Assembly: GCA_018780035.1 (NCBI GenBank)
Contig: JADMKE010000020.1
Span: forward strand, 124,001-188,000
DNA: 64,000 nucleotides
Origin: Candidatus Sericytochromatia bacterium
Lineage (GTDB): Bacteria; Cyanobacteriota; Sericytochromatia; UBA7694
Reading direction: 5' to 3'
A model generated the notes under the pieces. It saw only the letters and a program-made list of their open reading frames with translations. It ran no database searches and was not told where the DNA came from. The translations under genes and the position numbers were made by a program. This document shows positions 34,016 to 42,369 of the stretch, piece after piece (position 1 is the stretch's first letter; each line of letters begins with the position of its first letter).

Positions 34016-34807
34016 TCAGATTGGCCTGAGCCGCCCACCATCCACAGGCAGACTCACGCCGGTGATATAGCCCGCTGCCGCTGAGGCCAGAAAAGCCACA
34101 GCTTCTGCGGTTTCTCGCGCTTCGGCAAAACGGCCCAGGGGCACTTCGGCGCGCATATCCACCTCGACCAATTCGCGCGAGAGACCCATTTTTTCGGCCC
34201 GGTTGGCAACGATCTGTTCGAGCCGCTCGGTGCGGGTGTACCCCGGCAGCACGTTATTGACGGTGATGCCGTAGGGCCCCAATTCGTCGGCCAGGGTTTT
34301 GGCCCAGGCGGCCACTGCGGCCCGCACCGTATTCGAGACCCCCAGACCGGGAATCGGCTGGCGCACAGAGGTTGAAATAATATTGATCAAACGGCCATAG
34401 CGAGAGGCTTTCATGCCCGGTAGCAGGGTCTGCATGAGAACCTGACCACAGAGCAAATGCTGGGCAAAGGCCAGTGAAAAAGCCTCCAAGCTGGCAGTAT
34501 GGGCTGGGCCGGGAGGCGGCCCCCCACCATTGTGAACGAGGATCTGAATGGGTGCTTGCCCCGCCAAAAAGGCCTGGAGTTCAGTTTGTAAAAGTGCTGG
34601 ATCGCTGAAGTCCACGGCCAGCCAACTGTGTTGCTGCTCGGTGGGTGTGGACAATTCGGGAATCAAGGCTTTCAGGGCCAGATCGCTGCGCGAGAGCCCC
34701 ACGATTTCTGCACCACGTTCTGCCAATAAAAGTGCCACGGCTTTGCCGATCCCTTTGCTTGCGCCGCAGACCAGCGCGCGTTTGCCAGATAAATCGAAGT
34801 TGTTCAT
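34016..34807 (-). CDS. SDR-family protein lacking the catalytic Tyr/Lys
   Basis: This 263-residue Rossmann-fold short-chain dehydrogenase-like protein has the cofactor motif CGASKGIGKAVA (13-25) and the NNV/PG elements, and the C-terminal VDGG is intact. At the active site the usual YxxxK is replaced: GVSNTVRAA places Ser158 and Arg162 where Tyr and Lys should be, although Ser145 is kept. Such members exist as a subgroup of FabG-like SDRs, so it may use different chemistry or only bind the cofactor. It overlaps the tryptophan dioxygenase gene by four bases (ATGA), so the two are co-expressed and it may act on a tryptophan or kynurenine-derived compound. That link is inference. Confidence 0.8.
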   Translation of the reverse strand: MNNFDLSGKRALVCGASKGIGKAVALLLAERGAEIVGLSRSDLALKALIPELSTPTEQQHSWLAVDFSDPALLQTELQAFLAGQAPIQILVHNGGGPPPGPAHTASLEAFSLAFAQHLLCGQVLMQTLLPGMKASRYGRLINIISTSVRQPIPGLGVSNTVRAAVAAWAKTLADELGPYGITVNNVLPGYTRTERLEQIVANRAEKMGLSRELVEVDMRAEVPLGRFAEARETAEAVAFLASAAAGYITGVSLPVDGGRLRPI

Positions 34808-35928
34808 GTCGGTTCTCCCTGATAATAAAACCCGAGTTGCCGCTCGACTTCGTCGGGCAATTCTGGCAGGGCCGAGCGGGGAATCAAAAAGGTTGAAAGT
34901 TGGTTAAAATCCCCAAAGATGCGGTGTTTGGCCATGGTGTGAAGCAGATATTCATAGCCCATTGAGCCACCAGTCCCCACTTTGACCCCGATCATGCGCT
35001 GAACATTGAGGGCATGGCGGTAGCGCCAAGTCGTGAGCAATTCATCAACGGTACTGAGGGCGTTGATCAGACGGTAGGGCAAATGTAAGATTGGGCGTTC
35101 GCGATAGAGCAGAATCAACAAAGCCGCTTTGGTGGCTTTGTAAGACAGGCGGCGGCCGCCTTGAGCTTGGAGTTCTTGGTATTGTTCTTCTGAAAACAGA
35201 GTGGCAAAAGTCGAACGGGTAGCGGCCAAACGGTCCAGGTGCGATTGAATATCTTCGGCCCCCAGCAAGGGATTGCTGGAAATCCGCTCGGCATCGCCAT
35301 CAAACAGGGTTTCGACCGCTTGGCGGTAGCTGTCCCAAAAGTCAAACGAGCCAAAAGTCAAGAAAGGTGTGCGCTCCAGCCATTTTTCGACCAATTCCAG
35401 CAAAGAGGGCTCATTTTCGGCTTTTTGCAAAATTTGGCGGTGGCGGTCATCTAAGCTGGCATCATAGCGGCCCTGGTGATAGGGCACGCGCTGCTCGGGT
35501 TTGAGACCCAGGCGGTTTTCCAAAATGCGAAATTGAAAGCTCTGAAAGCCCGAAGCAGGGTAAAGCTGATCGCGAAAATCCAAAAAATCCAGTGGTTGCA
35601 TGGTCTGCAAGACCTGCATCTGCATCAACATCAGGCGCTGGATTTCGATAATCCGCTCTAAACGGGCCACGGCCATGCCCATTTGGTCTTCGCTGACCGT
35701 GGGTTTGGAAAAGAGAGTCATGACCGAATCCAACTCATGTAAAACCTGTTTAAACCACAATTCATACGCCTGGTGGATGATAATAAACAGCATTTCATCG
35801 TGGGCGGGGGCCCCATCCGACAATTTACTCAGGGGGTGCTGGGCTTCGAGTAAATAATCCAACTTGAGGTAATCGGCATAATATACGGCTTTGGAAGCCG
35901 GTTTGGGTGTTTCGGGGGATTCAGCCAT
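34804..35928 (-). CDS. kynA: tryptophan 2,3-dioxygenase
   Basis: This 374-residue haem enzyme opens the indole ring of L-tryptophan with O2 to give N-formylkynurenine. The substrate-site pattern DEMLFIIIHQAYELWFKQ is present, with SGFQSFQFR and the proximal-haem region WRYRHALNVQRMIG followed by the GTGGSMGYEYL loop. The family is normally about 280-400 residues, so the length is ordinary. It implies an aerobic or microaerobic lifestyle. No kynurenine formamidase or kynureninase gene is adjacent; only the unusual SDR follows, overlapping by four bases. A 16-bp tandem repeat lies immediately upstream of its start. Confidence 0.92.
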   Translation of the reverse strand: MAESPETPKPASKAVYYADYLKLDYLLEAQHPLSKLSDGAPAHDEMLFIIIHQAYELWFKQVLHELDSVMTLFSKPTVSEDQMGMAVARLERIIEIQRLMLMQMQVLQTMQPLDFLDFRDQLYPASGFQSFQFRILENRLGLKPEQRVPYHQGRYDASLDDRHRQILQKAENEPSLLELVEKWLERTPFLTFGSFDFWDSYRQAVETLFDGDAERISSNPLLGAEDIQSHLDRLAATRSTFATLFSEEQYQELQAQGGRRLSYKATKAALLILLYRERPILHLPYRLINALSTVDELLTTWRYRHALNVQRMIGVKVGTGGSMGYEYLLHTMAKHRIFGDFNQLSTFLIPRSALPELPDEVERQLGFYYQGEPT

Positions 35929-35930
35929 GG

Positions 35931-35963
35931 GGTTCTACTTTCAGCGAGGTTCTACTTTCAGCG
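35931..35963. repeat. tandem 16-bp repeat in the tryptophan dioxygenase leader
   Basis: GGTTCTACTTTCAGCG occurs at 35931-35946 and again at 35948-35963, one base apart and identical. It lies two bases upstream of the start codon, so it forms the 5' leader of the minus-strand gene and includes its only ribosome-binding candidate (GAAAG). Confidence 0.8.
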
Positions 35964-36003
35964 TTTCTCCCGTTCATTATCCCCAGCAAGGGGTTGGCTT
36001 GTC

Positions 36004-36032
36004 AAAAGAAAAAGGCGGGACATATGCCCGCC
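36004..36032 (-). terminator. terminator of the C11 peptidase gene
   Basis: On the minus strand GGCGGG (36032-36027) pairs with CCCGCC (36019-36014) around a short CATATGT-type loop, followed by TTTTTCTTTT. A clear intrinsic terminator. Confidence 0.85.
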
Positions 36033-36071
36033 CAATAGCGTAGAGAGTTAGAAAAAACTGTTTATTTGGCC

Positions 36072-37499
36072 TTAACGGGCCGGAGCAGCGGGAGCGCCAG
36101 CAGGGGCACTGGCAGCAATGGCTGCATTCAGGTCCAGCAGGAATTCATCCCACTGGGTGGAGCGGGCCAGACGGGTTTGCTGGTAGCTCTTGGCGACTTG
36201 GCCATCAGTGGGCAGGTAGATCGAGAGACCCCGACCTTCCCCCTTTTCGAGCCTGTTCTGACGGGCCAGCATGATCAGACCCCGGCGGAAGAGAATATGG
36301 TTGATGCGATCAGCAGAAGCGGTCACTTCGGCATCTTTCACCAGGGTTTTGGTCAGACTCAGAATGCGATTGAGATCGCGGAAAGGGATATTTTCACCCA
36401 TGTGAAACTCGCGGGTCTGTTGCATGGCGCGGATCACCGCTGCTTTTTGGGTGGTCAGGGCTTTGCGCAGCGAACGGGCAAAGCGATCGAGTTCGGGTTC
36501 GAGTTCTTTCATTTTGCGCAGGTCAATCGCAGAGATTGTCAGGGTCATATTGGAAGTGCCTTTGCTGTGAACATCCAACACCATCGAACGAACGATCTGG
36601 TCGGGGTTCATGGCTGCGGGATTCTGGGCAATTTTGGCCATGGTCTGGGCATAGCCATATCCCCAATAATAGGTGGAGTCTTCGGAGCCAACCATGATAT
36701 TGCTGATGTCTTGCAATTCAGATCCCACTTCAGCGGTGGCCATCAAACAGGCATCAAAGCTGACTACGTCGAGTTTTTTGCCGTTCAGGCCCTGGCGCAC
36801 GCTTTGGGCAAAGCCCATGATATTCATGCTGGCTTCGGGATTGTCATCGTAGTTAATACCCGCAAAACCCATGCCGTGGGTCGAGAGATTCAGCCAATTA
36901 AAACGGGCAGGGTAAGCGCCAAAGGCCCAATTAACAGCTTGGGTCAAAGTACGGGGATCACCTGAATTTTCTTCGGCCAGTTTGACATAAGGAGAGGCAA
37001 TGATCGGGGCGTTGTTGTCAAATTTTTTGTCGGGAGAGATAAAATAACGGGCAGTATTGCCTGGGCCAAAGCTATCGGTTTGGGCCAGCAGATTCATTTG
37101 GGGGTTGCTGCCGACCAATTCCAGGGTATCAAGAATGCGGTTGAGATCGCCAAAGAGGTTATTATCGAGGGCTTCGTAGGTCAGATAGGTAAAGGCTTTG
37201 GGGCCAGGGGCAGTCGGCAAGCGGTCGACAGCTTGACCTTCGACGGGAACACCGTCAGGGACTTCACTTGAAGCAAAGGCAAAGTCTGCTTTGGGGGGCT
37301 GCTGGGCTTTGACCCATTGGCTGAAATTGTCCATGATCATGGCTTGGGGCATGGTTTTGGCATTGCCAGCGGCGCTCATGCGGTTGAGTTGAACGGGGGC
37401 ATTGGCGCCTCTCAGGGCCACAGGCAGGGTTTGGGCAGAGCAGCCCACAAACAGAGAGAGACCCAACAGAGCAGGCAGCAGACGGGAAAAACGTTTCAT
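36072..37499 (-). CDS. C11 (clostripain) family lipoprotein peptidase
   Basis: This 475-residue exported lipoprotein has signal LLGLSLFVGC with the lipidated Cys20, followed by a long variable region and then a caspase-fold C11 (clostripain-like) protease. The catalytic dyad is His208 (NLSTHGMGF) and Cys251 (SFDACLMATAEV). Clostripains cut after Arg or Lys and mature by self-cleavage; whether this one does is unknown. The last 20 residues are Ala/Pro-rich. It is a single-gene unit with a strong terminator. A possible role is surface protein turnover or nutrient gain. Confidence 0.88.
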   Translation of the reverse strand: MKRFSRLLPALLGLSLFVGCSAQTLPVALRGANAPVQLNRMSAAGNAKTMPQAMIMDNFSQWVKAQQPPKADFAFASSEVPDGVPVEGQAVDRLPTAPGPKAFTYLTYEALDNNLFGDLNRILDTLELVGSNPQMNLLAQTDSFGPGNTARYFISPDKKFDNNAPIIASPYVKLAEENSGDPRTLTQAVNWAFGAYPARFNWLNLSTHGMGFAGINYDDNPEASMNIMGFAQSVRQGLNGKKLDVVSFDACLMATAEVGSELQDISNIMVGSEDSTYYWGYGYAQTMAKIAQNPAAMNPDQIVRSMVLDVHSKGTSNMTLTISAIDLRKMKELEPELDRFARSLRKALTTQKAAVIRAMQQTREFHMGENIPFRDLNRILSLTKTLVKDAEVTASADRINHILFRRGLIMLARQNRLEKGEGRGLSIYLPTDGQVAKSYQQTRLARSTQWDEFLLDLNAAIAASAPAGAPAAPAR

Positions 37500-37572
37500 T
37501 GAATAAATCCTCTACGCATTAATTAATTCAATTATCCGCTTCAGTGCCACTTTTCTTTCTTATCTGCACGCT

Positions 37573-37597
37573 AAAAAAAGATTAAGCTATTGCTAAG
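37573..37597 (-). terminator. weak terminator of mgtE
   Basis: On the minus strand an imperfect CTTAGC/GCTTAA hairpin is followed by a run of seven T. It lies about 20-45 bases beyond the mgtE stop. Confidence 0.4.
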
Positions 37598-37615
37598 TTG
37601 AAGGGGAGATGGGGT

Positions 37616-38980
37616 TCAGAGCAAATAGCGCAGGGCCATGCTGGCAATGCCGAGATAAATAATCAACGCGGTCGAATCGTTGATCGTGGTGACAAAAGGC
37701 CCTGATGCCACGGCAGGATCTATTTCAAATTTCTGAAAGAGATAGGGCAAACTGGTGCCTAAAAATGTCGAAAACAAAATGCTCAAAAACAGAGAGAGCC
37801 CAATCACCACACCAATCAGCGGATTTGAGTGAAAAAAGTATATCGCCACGGAACTGGCTATCGCACCGCAGAGCAAGCCAATTACAAAAGCTGTGCGAAA
37901 TTCACGCAGCACCATGCGCCAGAGAAAATTGCGGGGCAGCGGCCCCCCGCCCATATTGCGAATCAAGAGGGTGGAAGTCTGCACGCCGGTATTGCCAGCC
38001 ATGCCCATCACGGCGGGCATAAACGAGGCCAGAACAATGGCCTCTTCCAGGGTGTGTTTAAACAGATGAATAATGGTGCCCGCTGAAACCGAGCCGCCCA
38101 GACAGATCAAAAGCCAGGGAATACGGGTCAGGGCCGCCTGAAAAGCCGAAGCCTGATTATCCAATTCCCCCAAAGCGGCCATTTTATACGCCTCTTCGTC
38201 GGCTTGCTCCTCGATCACGTCGAGGATATCGTCGATTGTGATAATCCCCAAGAGGCGCTGCTGGGCATCGACCACAGGCACGGTCATTAGCTCGTATTTG
38301 CGCACAATGTCGACCACGTCGTCTTCGTCCATCATCACGTCCACGGCAATCACATCGCGGGTCATCACTTCTTCAATCAAAGATTGGGTGGGCGCGGCAA
38401 TTAAAGCAGGCAGGGGCAATACCCCCGTCAAGCGTCGACGGGCATCGGTGATATAGATATAGTTGATGTCTTTAAACGACTCAATATTCTGGCGGATCAT
38501 ACTCAGAGCCTGATCGGTATTCAGGGACTCAGGCACGTAGACAATATCTGGGTTCATCATGGCCCCAGCGGTCTCTTCGGGGTATTGCAAGAGAGTGGCC
38601 AGATTTTGGTACGATTCGCTGTTGCCCTGGGCGGCGAGGATTTTTTCAGCCAGGTCATCGTCGAGTTCGTTGAGCAGGTCGGCCGCTTCGTCTGAGGGCA
38701 ATTCGCGCACAATCTCAACCAAACGGGGTTCATCCATCGGCGTGAGCAATTCATACCAATAATCCGAGTCGATATGGGTGACCAGTTCACTCGCCAATTC
38801 TACATCGACCCAGGTTAAGACCGTGCGAATCTCGGCATAGTCCAATTCCAACAAAGCTTCAGCCACGTCTTCAGACCTGAATTGGGCCAAAAGCGCCTGC
38901 AATTCGGCTTTTTTCTCTTGTTCCAACAAATGGGTCACGTGTTTGGGCAAAAAATCGAGGTTGAGTTTGTCTGTGGGCAT
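37616..38980 (-). CDS. mgtE: magnesium transporter MgtE
   Basis: This 454-residue magnesium channel/transporter has the standard layout: an N-terminal superhelical MgtE_N domain (about 20-125, with repeated EVAEALLELDYAEI-type units), two CBS domains (about 135-260, with GVLPLPALIAAPTQS and MTVPVVDAQQRLLGIITIDDILD), a connecting helix, and five membrane helices ending in INDSTALIIYLGIASMALRYLL. The N and CBS domains sense magnesium and close the pore when it is abundant. The gene stands alone. Its 5' gap is too short to hold a magnesium riboswitch. Confidence 0.96.
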   Translation of the reverse strand: MPTDKLNLDFLPKHVTHLLEQEKKAELQALLAQFRSEDVAEALLELDYAEIRTVLTWVDVELASELVTHIDSDYWYELLTPMDEPRLVEIVRELPSDEAADLLNELDDDLAEKILAAQGNSESYQNLATLLQYPEETAGAMMNPDIVYVPESLNTDQALSMIRQNIESFKDINYIYITDARRRLTGVLPLPALIAAPTQSLIEEVMTRDVIAVDVMMDEDDVVDIVRKYELMTVPVVDAQQRLLGIITIDDILDVIEEQADEEAYKMAALGELDNQASAFQAALTRIPWLLICLGGSVSAGTIIHLFKHTLEEAIVLASFMPAVMGMAGNTGVQTSTLLIRNMGGGPLPRNFLWRMVLREFRTAFVIGLLCGAIASSVAIYFFHSNPLIGVVIGLSLFLSILFSTFLGTSLPYLFQKFEIDPAVASGPFVTTINDSTALIIYLGIASMALRYLL

Positions 38981-39055
38981 GGGAACTTCCGCTCAGCAAA
39001 AATGGTGTGATGCTTAGCGCAGTATAACCGCCTCAGACCTGAATCAAAAGGCCAT

Positions 39056-40003
39056 TCAATTCAGCATTTTTGCGATCATGGCCGCAAGTTCTCGGGTTTT
39101 GTCGCCATTCACGGGTTCTGGGGGTGTTTGCGCCAATTTTTCGCTTACCTGCCTTGCCCACTCAGTTGGGTCCGCATCCCATTTGAGTAAATCACAGGGC
39201 ATAATGCGCAGGGCCTGTTGATCGATCGGGCGCTCAAAGGCACAAAAGAGGGAACGTTTGCCAAAGACCCGGCTCTCAGATAGCAGATTCACACCACCGC
39301 CCCCAATCAAGAGGTCCACCCCGTTTAACAGCTCACTGATGGGAAAATAGTTCAACCAAAGAGGCCATAATTCGGGCAGCCCCGGTGGGACCAGTGAAAC
39401 CAGACGCAATTGCAAGGGCAAAGTCTGTAAGGCCAAATAGGCCCTTAGAAAAAAAGCCTGGGTTTCGGGTGGCGGGCCATTGTGCGCCAATAACACCACC
39501 GGCAAATCGGGCTCGGCCTTGAGCAAGGCCAAAGCCTGGGCCCGGCTTTTGAGTTCATTTGTCTGGCGATTGAGCAGCCACCCCTCGGCTTCCGGCGTCA
39601 AAAGCCAGCTCAGGTCATAGGACAAGGTCGCTTGAGGTATTTGGATATCGCGGCGCAGAAAGATTTTTTTGCCCTGCAACTGGGGCCAGATCGCCCCCAA
39701 CTCTTGCCAGACCCCATTGCAGTGGCAATCAACCACCAAGACATCAGGCTGGTAATCCTGCAGCAAGGTTTGCACCCAGCGGGGATGGAGTCCCGTGGCC
39801 TGATGTTCGCTGGCAGAAGGCAAACGCAGCAAACTCAGGCCCTCTTGCAATAGAGGGGGAATGATCGGTGCAGAACTCAGAATCAGGGGGGTGACACTTG
39901 GCAATTGGCGTTTGACCTGCCGAGCCAGGGCATAGGCCCGGTTTAAATGGCCTGTTCCGCCACCCAGGGCATAAAAAAGCAGACGCCGCTCAGGTAAAGT
40001 CAA
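39056..40003 (-). CDS. GT28/MurG-like glycosyltransferase
   Basis: This 315-residue protein has the N-terminal glycosyltransferase-B pattern FYALGGGTGHLNRAYALARQ and a C-terminal nucleotide-sugar region with VDLLIGGGGVNLLSESRVFGKR, which resembles the donor-binding loop of MurG and MGDG-synthase-like enzymes. The acceptor is unknown. Its TTG start at 40003 overlaps the preceding 93-codon gene by 14 bases, so the two are translationally coupled. No ATG or GTG alternative lies before the Gly-rich loop. The family call is moderate; the enzyme class is likely, the substrate is not known. Confidence 0.65.
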   Translation of the reverse strand: MTLPERRLLFYALGGGTGHLNRAYALARQVKRQLPSVTPLILSSAPIIPPLLQEGLSLLRLPSASEHQATGLHPRWVQTLLQDYQPDVLVVDCHCNGVWQELGAIWPQLQGKKIFLRRDIQIPQATLSYDLSWLLTPEAEGWLLNRQTNELKSRAQALALLKAEPDLPVVLLAHNGPPPETQAFFLRAYLALQTLPLQLRLVSLVPPGLPELWPLWLNYFPISELLNGVDLLIGGGGVNLLSESRVFGKRSLFCAFERPIDQQALRIMPCDLLKWDADPTEWARQVSEKLAQTPPEPVNGDKTRELAAMIAKMLN

Positions 40004-40271
40004 CCCAGCCGCCCCGCGCTCCTTTTTGTTTGCGCCAAGCTTCAGAAAAGCTGCTCAGATCTTCGGGGGTGAACCAGACTTCGTTTTTGAGTTCAAAGCC
40101 CTTTAACGACTCAGGCAGTGCACAAGCGGTACACAAAACTCCCGCTTGATTGATGCGGGCGTGATCGTGGCAGATAGACGCTTGGCATTTAATGCAGCGG
40201 GCATCTGGCAAATTCCGGCAGGAGCGCCGGGGCACCAAATAACCCACAATGGCCTGACAATATTCACTCAT
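39990..40271 (-). CDS. small Cys-rich (putative zinc) protein
   Basis: This 93-residue protein carries the metal-binding-like pattern CRNLPDARCIKC, ICHDHAR and LCTAC: Cys18, Cys26, Cys29, Cys34, His35/His37 and Cys47, Cys50. The spacing is similar to B-box or zinc-ribbon modules, and it ends with a Trp/Arg-rich tail. It has no known function. It overlaps the glycosyltransferase gene by 14 bases, and a TATCAT box just before its ATG (40284-40279) with no Shine-Dalgarno suggests a nearly leaderless message. It may act as a partner of the glycosyltransferase, but that is inference from overlap only. Confidence 0.65.
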   Translation of the reverse strand: MSEYCQAIVGYLVPRRSCRNLPDARCIKCQASICHDHARINQAGVLCTACALPESLKGFELKNEVWFTPEDLSSFSEAWRKQKGARGGWVDFT

Positions 40272-40341
40272 GTTTTTTATGATACCATGGGCCTGTCTTT
40301 TAATTTTAAATCAGAAAGCTGAAACAAACCAAACCCTTACA

Positions 40342-40839
40342 ATGACAACATCTGCCCACCTTCTCTGCCTGGGCCCCACCCTGCCAGAGCTCAGGGCTTG
40401 GCTACCCAAATTGCCCAACCCTTGGCAATTTTTGTGCTTGCAGCAAGACAGCCGCTTGCTGCCCTGGGAAACAGCCCGGACTCAAATCAGAGGCATTGTC
40501 CAGCTCTCCTGGGGCGGAATGGCACAGCGTGTCGAGACCCAGCTCTTCTTGTTTCATCTTTTGCAACACATCGATTGGCAGGCCATTTGGGTAACGAAGC
40601 CAGAATACGCTTTTCTGGCAGCCTTTGCAGCCCGCCTTTCAGGAAAACCCACTTTTCTGGAATGGCCCGTCAATCCTCATGCTGCTGTTTTTAGTTCCGC
40701 CGAAACCCAATGGCTACTTGAAAATACCACGATTATTCCAGCAAAGTTAGAGACGGATTCAGATTTTCACAGACCCTTTCCTATTGCACCCCATCTGGGC
40801 ATCGTTTATACTAAATTTGTTTCTGAGACGGATATCTAG
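40342..40839 (+). CDS. hypothetical protein, 165 residues
   Basis: I do not recognise this protein. It is mostly hydrophobic and aromatic with many Leu, Trp and Pro residues (LPNPWQFLCLQQ, HLLQHIDWQAIWVTKPEYAFLAAFAARLSGK), suggesting an alpha/beta globular domain, and it has no signal peptide. The ATG at 40342 is chosen over an upstream ATG at 40270 because the upstream reading overlaps the start of the divergent gene and adds a non-conserved-looking leader. There is no clear ribosome-binding site. A promoter for the downstream tRNAs seems to lie in its last codons. It may be a glycosyltransferase-related N-terminal domain, but this is weak. Confidence 0.55.
   Translation: MTTSAHLLCLGPTLPELRAWLPKLPNPWQFLCLQQDSRLLPWETARTQIRGIVQLSWGGMAQRVETQLFLFHLLQHIDWQAIWVTKPEYAFLAAFAARLSGKPTFLEWPVNPHAAVFSSAETQWLLENTTIIPAKLETDSDFHRPFPIAPHLGIVYTKFVSETDI
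40784..40812 (+). promoter_or_regulatory. candidate promoter of the tRNA-Lys/tRNA-Glu pair
   Basis: TTGCAC (40784-40789) and TATACT (40807-40812), 17 bases apart, lie about 75 bases before the first tRNA, within the end of the preceding gene. Confidence 0.4.
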
Positions 40840-40887
40840 AAGTCGCCTCAAAAACCGGATGACAAACCGGGTTATCTGTAGTATCAT

Positions 40888-40963
40888 GAGCCATTAGCTC
40901 AGTCGGTAGAGCAATTGACTTTTAATCAATGGGTCCCGCGTTCGAGTCGCGGATGGCTCACCA
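40888..40963 (+). tRNA. tRNA-Lys (UUU)
   Basis: The cloverleaf is complete: acceptor GAGCCAT/ATGGCTC, D-arm with AGCTCAGTCGGTAGAGC, anticodon stem ATTGA/TCAAT with loop CTTTTAA (anticodon UUU), T-arm with TTCGAGT, discriminator A and an encoded CCA. It is three bases upstream of tRNA-Glu and surely co-transcribed. Confidence 0.97.
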
Positions 40964-40966
40964 CCC

Positions 40967-41039
40967 GCCCGTATCGTCTAGAGGCCTAGGACACCGCCCT
41001 TTCACGGCGGCGACAGGGGTTCGAATCCCCTTACGGGTA
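40967..41039 (+). tRNA. tRNA-Glu (UUC)
   Basis: Acceptor GCCCGTA/TACGGGT (first pair G-U), anticodon stem CCGCC/GGCGG with loop CTTTCAC (anticodon UUC), T-loop TTCGAAT in an AGGGG/CCCCT-type stem. The 3' CCA is not encoded (ACC then T), unlike the neighbouring tRNA-Lys. It is followed by a T-rich stretch and then the ahcY leader. Confidence 0.95.
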
Positions 41040-41083
41040 CCTTTTCTTTTTTTGCATCTTTCTCACCGAAGGAGTCCTCTGCT

Positions 41084-42337
41084 GTGGCTTACGATATCTC
41101 CGATCCCAGCCTGGCTCCTTCGGGAATGAGCAAAATTCTCTGGGCTGACAACAACATGACCGTCTTGCGTCAGGTGCGTCAGCAGTTTGAAAGTCGCCAG
41201 CCCTTTCTAGGCTACCGGATTGGGGCCTGTTTACACGTCACCGCTGAGACCGCCAATTTGATGCGCACCCTCAAAGCCGGCGGAGCGGAAGTGGCTCTCT
41301 GTGCCTCCAACCCCCTCAGCACCCAGGATGATATCGCCGCAGCTTTGGCCACTGAGCTGGATATTCCGGTTTTTGCCCGCCGGGGCGAAGACAATATCAC
41401 CTACTACAAACACATCAATGCCGTGCTCGACAGCCGCCCACACCTCACCCTGGACGACGGCGCAGACTTGATCTCTGAATTACACAAAAAGCGCAAAGAG
41501 CAATTGCCAGAGGTCATTGGTGGAACAGAACAGACCACCACAGGTGTGACCCGCCTGAGCAGCATGGCCCGCAACGGGGTGCTGCAATTCCCGGTGATGG
41601 CCGTTAACAATGCCAAAAGCAAATACCTCTTCGACAACCGCTATGGCACAGGCCAGAGCACGATTGACGCCCTGATGCGCTCGACCAATATTCTTTTGGC
41701 GGGCAAAAACATGGTGGTCTGTGGCTATGGCTGGTGTGGCAAAGGGGTGGCTATGCGGGCAAGGGGGCTGGGTGCAATTGTGATTGTGGTCGAAGTGAAC
41801 CCTTTACATGCCCTTGAAGCCGCCATGGATGGTTTCTTTGTCACCCATATGGACCAAGCAGCCCAACTCGGGGATATTTTTATCACCGCCACAGGGGATC
41901 TCAATGTAATTCGCCGCAAGCACTTTGCAGCCATGAAAGACGCGGCGATTCTCTGCAATGCCGGCCATTTTAATTCCGAAATTGAGATCCAGGCCCTCGA
42001 AGAATTGGCCAGCCACAAAGAAGAAGTGCGCCCACTGGTGGATTGTTACCACCTGCCTGATAAGCGCCTCTATTTGCTGGCCCAGGGCCGCTTGATCAAT
42101 CTGAGTTGCGGCGATGGCCACCCGGCTTCCGTCATGGACATGAGTTTTGCCAATCAGGCCCTCTCGTTGGAGCATTTGGTCAAACACCACCGCCAATTGG
42201 ACAAAAAAGTCTATCCGGTGCCCACAGATATCGACGAAGAGGTGGCCCTGATGAAATTGCAGGGCATGGGGATTGAGCTGCATTTGCGCACCCGCGAACA
42301 AGAAGACTACCAATTGGCCTGGGAACTCGGAACTTAA
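41084..42337 (+). CDS. ahcY: adenosylhomocysteinase
   Basis: This 417-residue NAD-dependent SAH hydrolase splits S-adenosylhomocysteine into adenosine and homocysteine, keeping methylation reactions running. The active-site elements are present: GGTEQTTTGV in the substrate domain, then NRYGTGQSTIDALMRSTN, the NAD Rossmann motif GYGWCGKGVAMRARGLG, and the C-terminal LDKKVYPVPTDIDEEVALMKL. The alpha/beta insert of some bacterial forms is absent, giving the shorter length. The GTG start at 41084 has GGAG (41071-41074) nine bases before it. No SAH riboswitch is seen, since a tRNA lies directly upstream. Confidence 0.97.
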   Translation: MAYDISDPSLAPSGMSKILWADNNMTVLRQVRQQFESRQPFLGYRIGACLHVTAETANLMRTLKAGGAEVALCASNPLSTQDDIAAALATELDIPVFARRGEDNITYYKHINAVLDSRPHLTLDDGADLISELHKKRKEQLPEVIGGTEQTTTGVTRLSSMARNGVLQFPVMAVNNAKSKYLFDNRYGTGQSTIDALMRSTNILLAGKNMVVCGYGWCGKGVAMRARGLGAIVIVVEVNPLHALEAAMDGFFVTHMDQAAQLGDIFITATGDLNVIRRKHFAAMKDAAILCNAGHFNSEIEIQALEELASHKEEVRPLVDCYHLPDKRLYLLAQGRLINLSCGDGHPASVMDMSFANQALSLEHLVKHHRQLDKKVYPVPTDIDEEVALMKLQGMGIELHLRTREQEDYQLAWELGT

Positions 42338-42347
42338 CTCAGAATTT

Positions 42348-42369
42348 AACGCCGAATTTTAAAGGCGTT
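42348..42369. terminator. shared terminator between ahcY and the converging lipoprotein gene
   Basis: AACGCC (42348-42353) pairs with GGCGTT (42364-42369) around a ten-base AT-rich loop; T- or A-rich sequence lies on both sides. It overlaps the lipoprotein stop codon. Confidence 0.5.

Noticed and set aside
36066-36965. 299-codon open frame opposite the C11 peptidase gene
   Set aside because: The opposite strand has lipobox, His/Cys active site, start site and terminator; this frame has none.
38981-39055. Magnesium riboswitch before mgtE
   Set aside because: Only 75 bases are available and no conserved M-box-like structure is visible.
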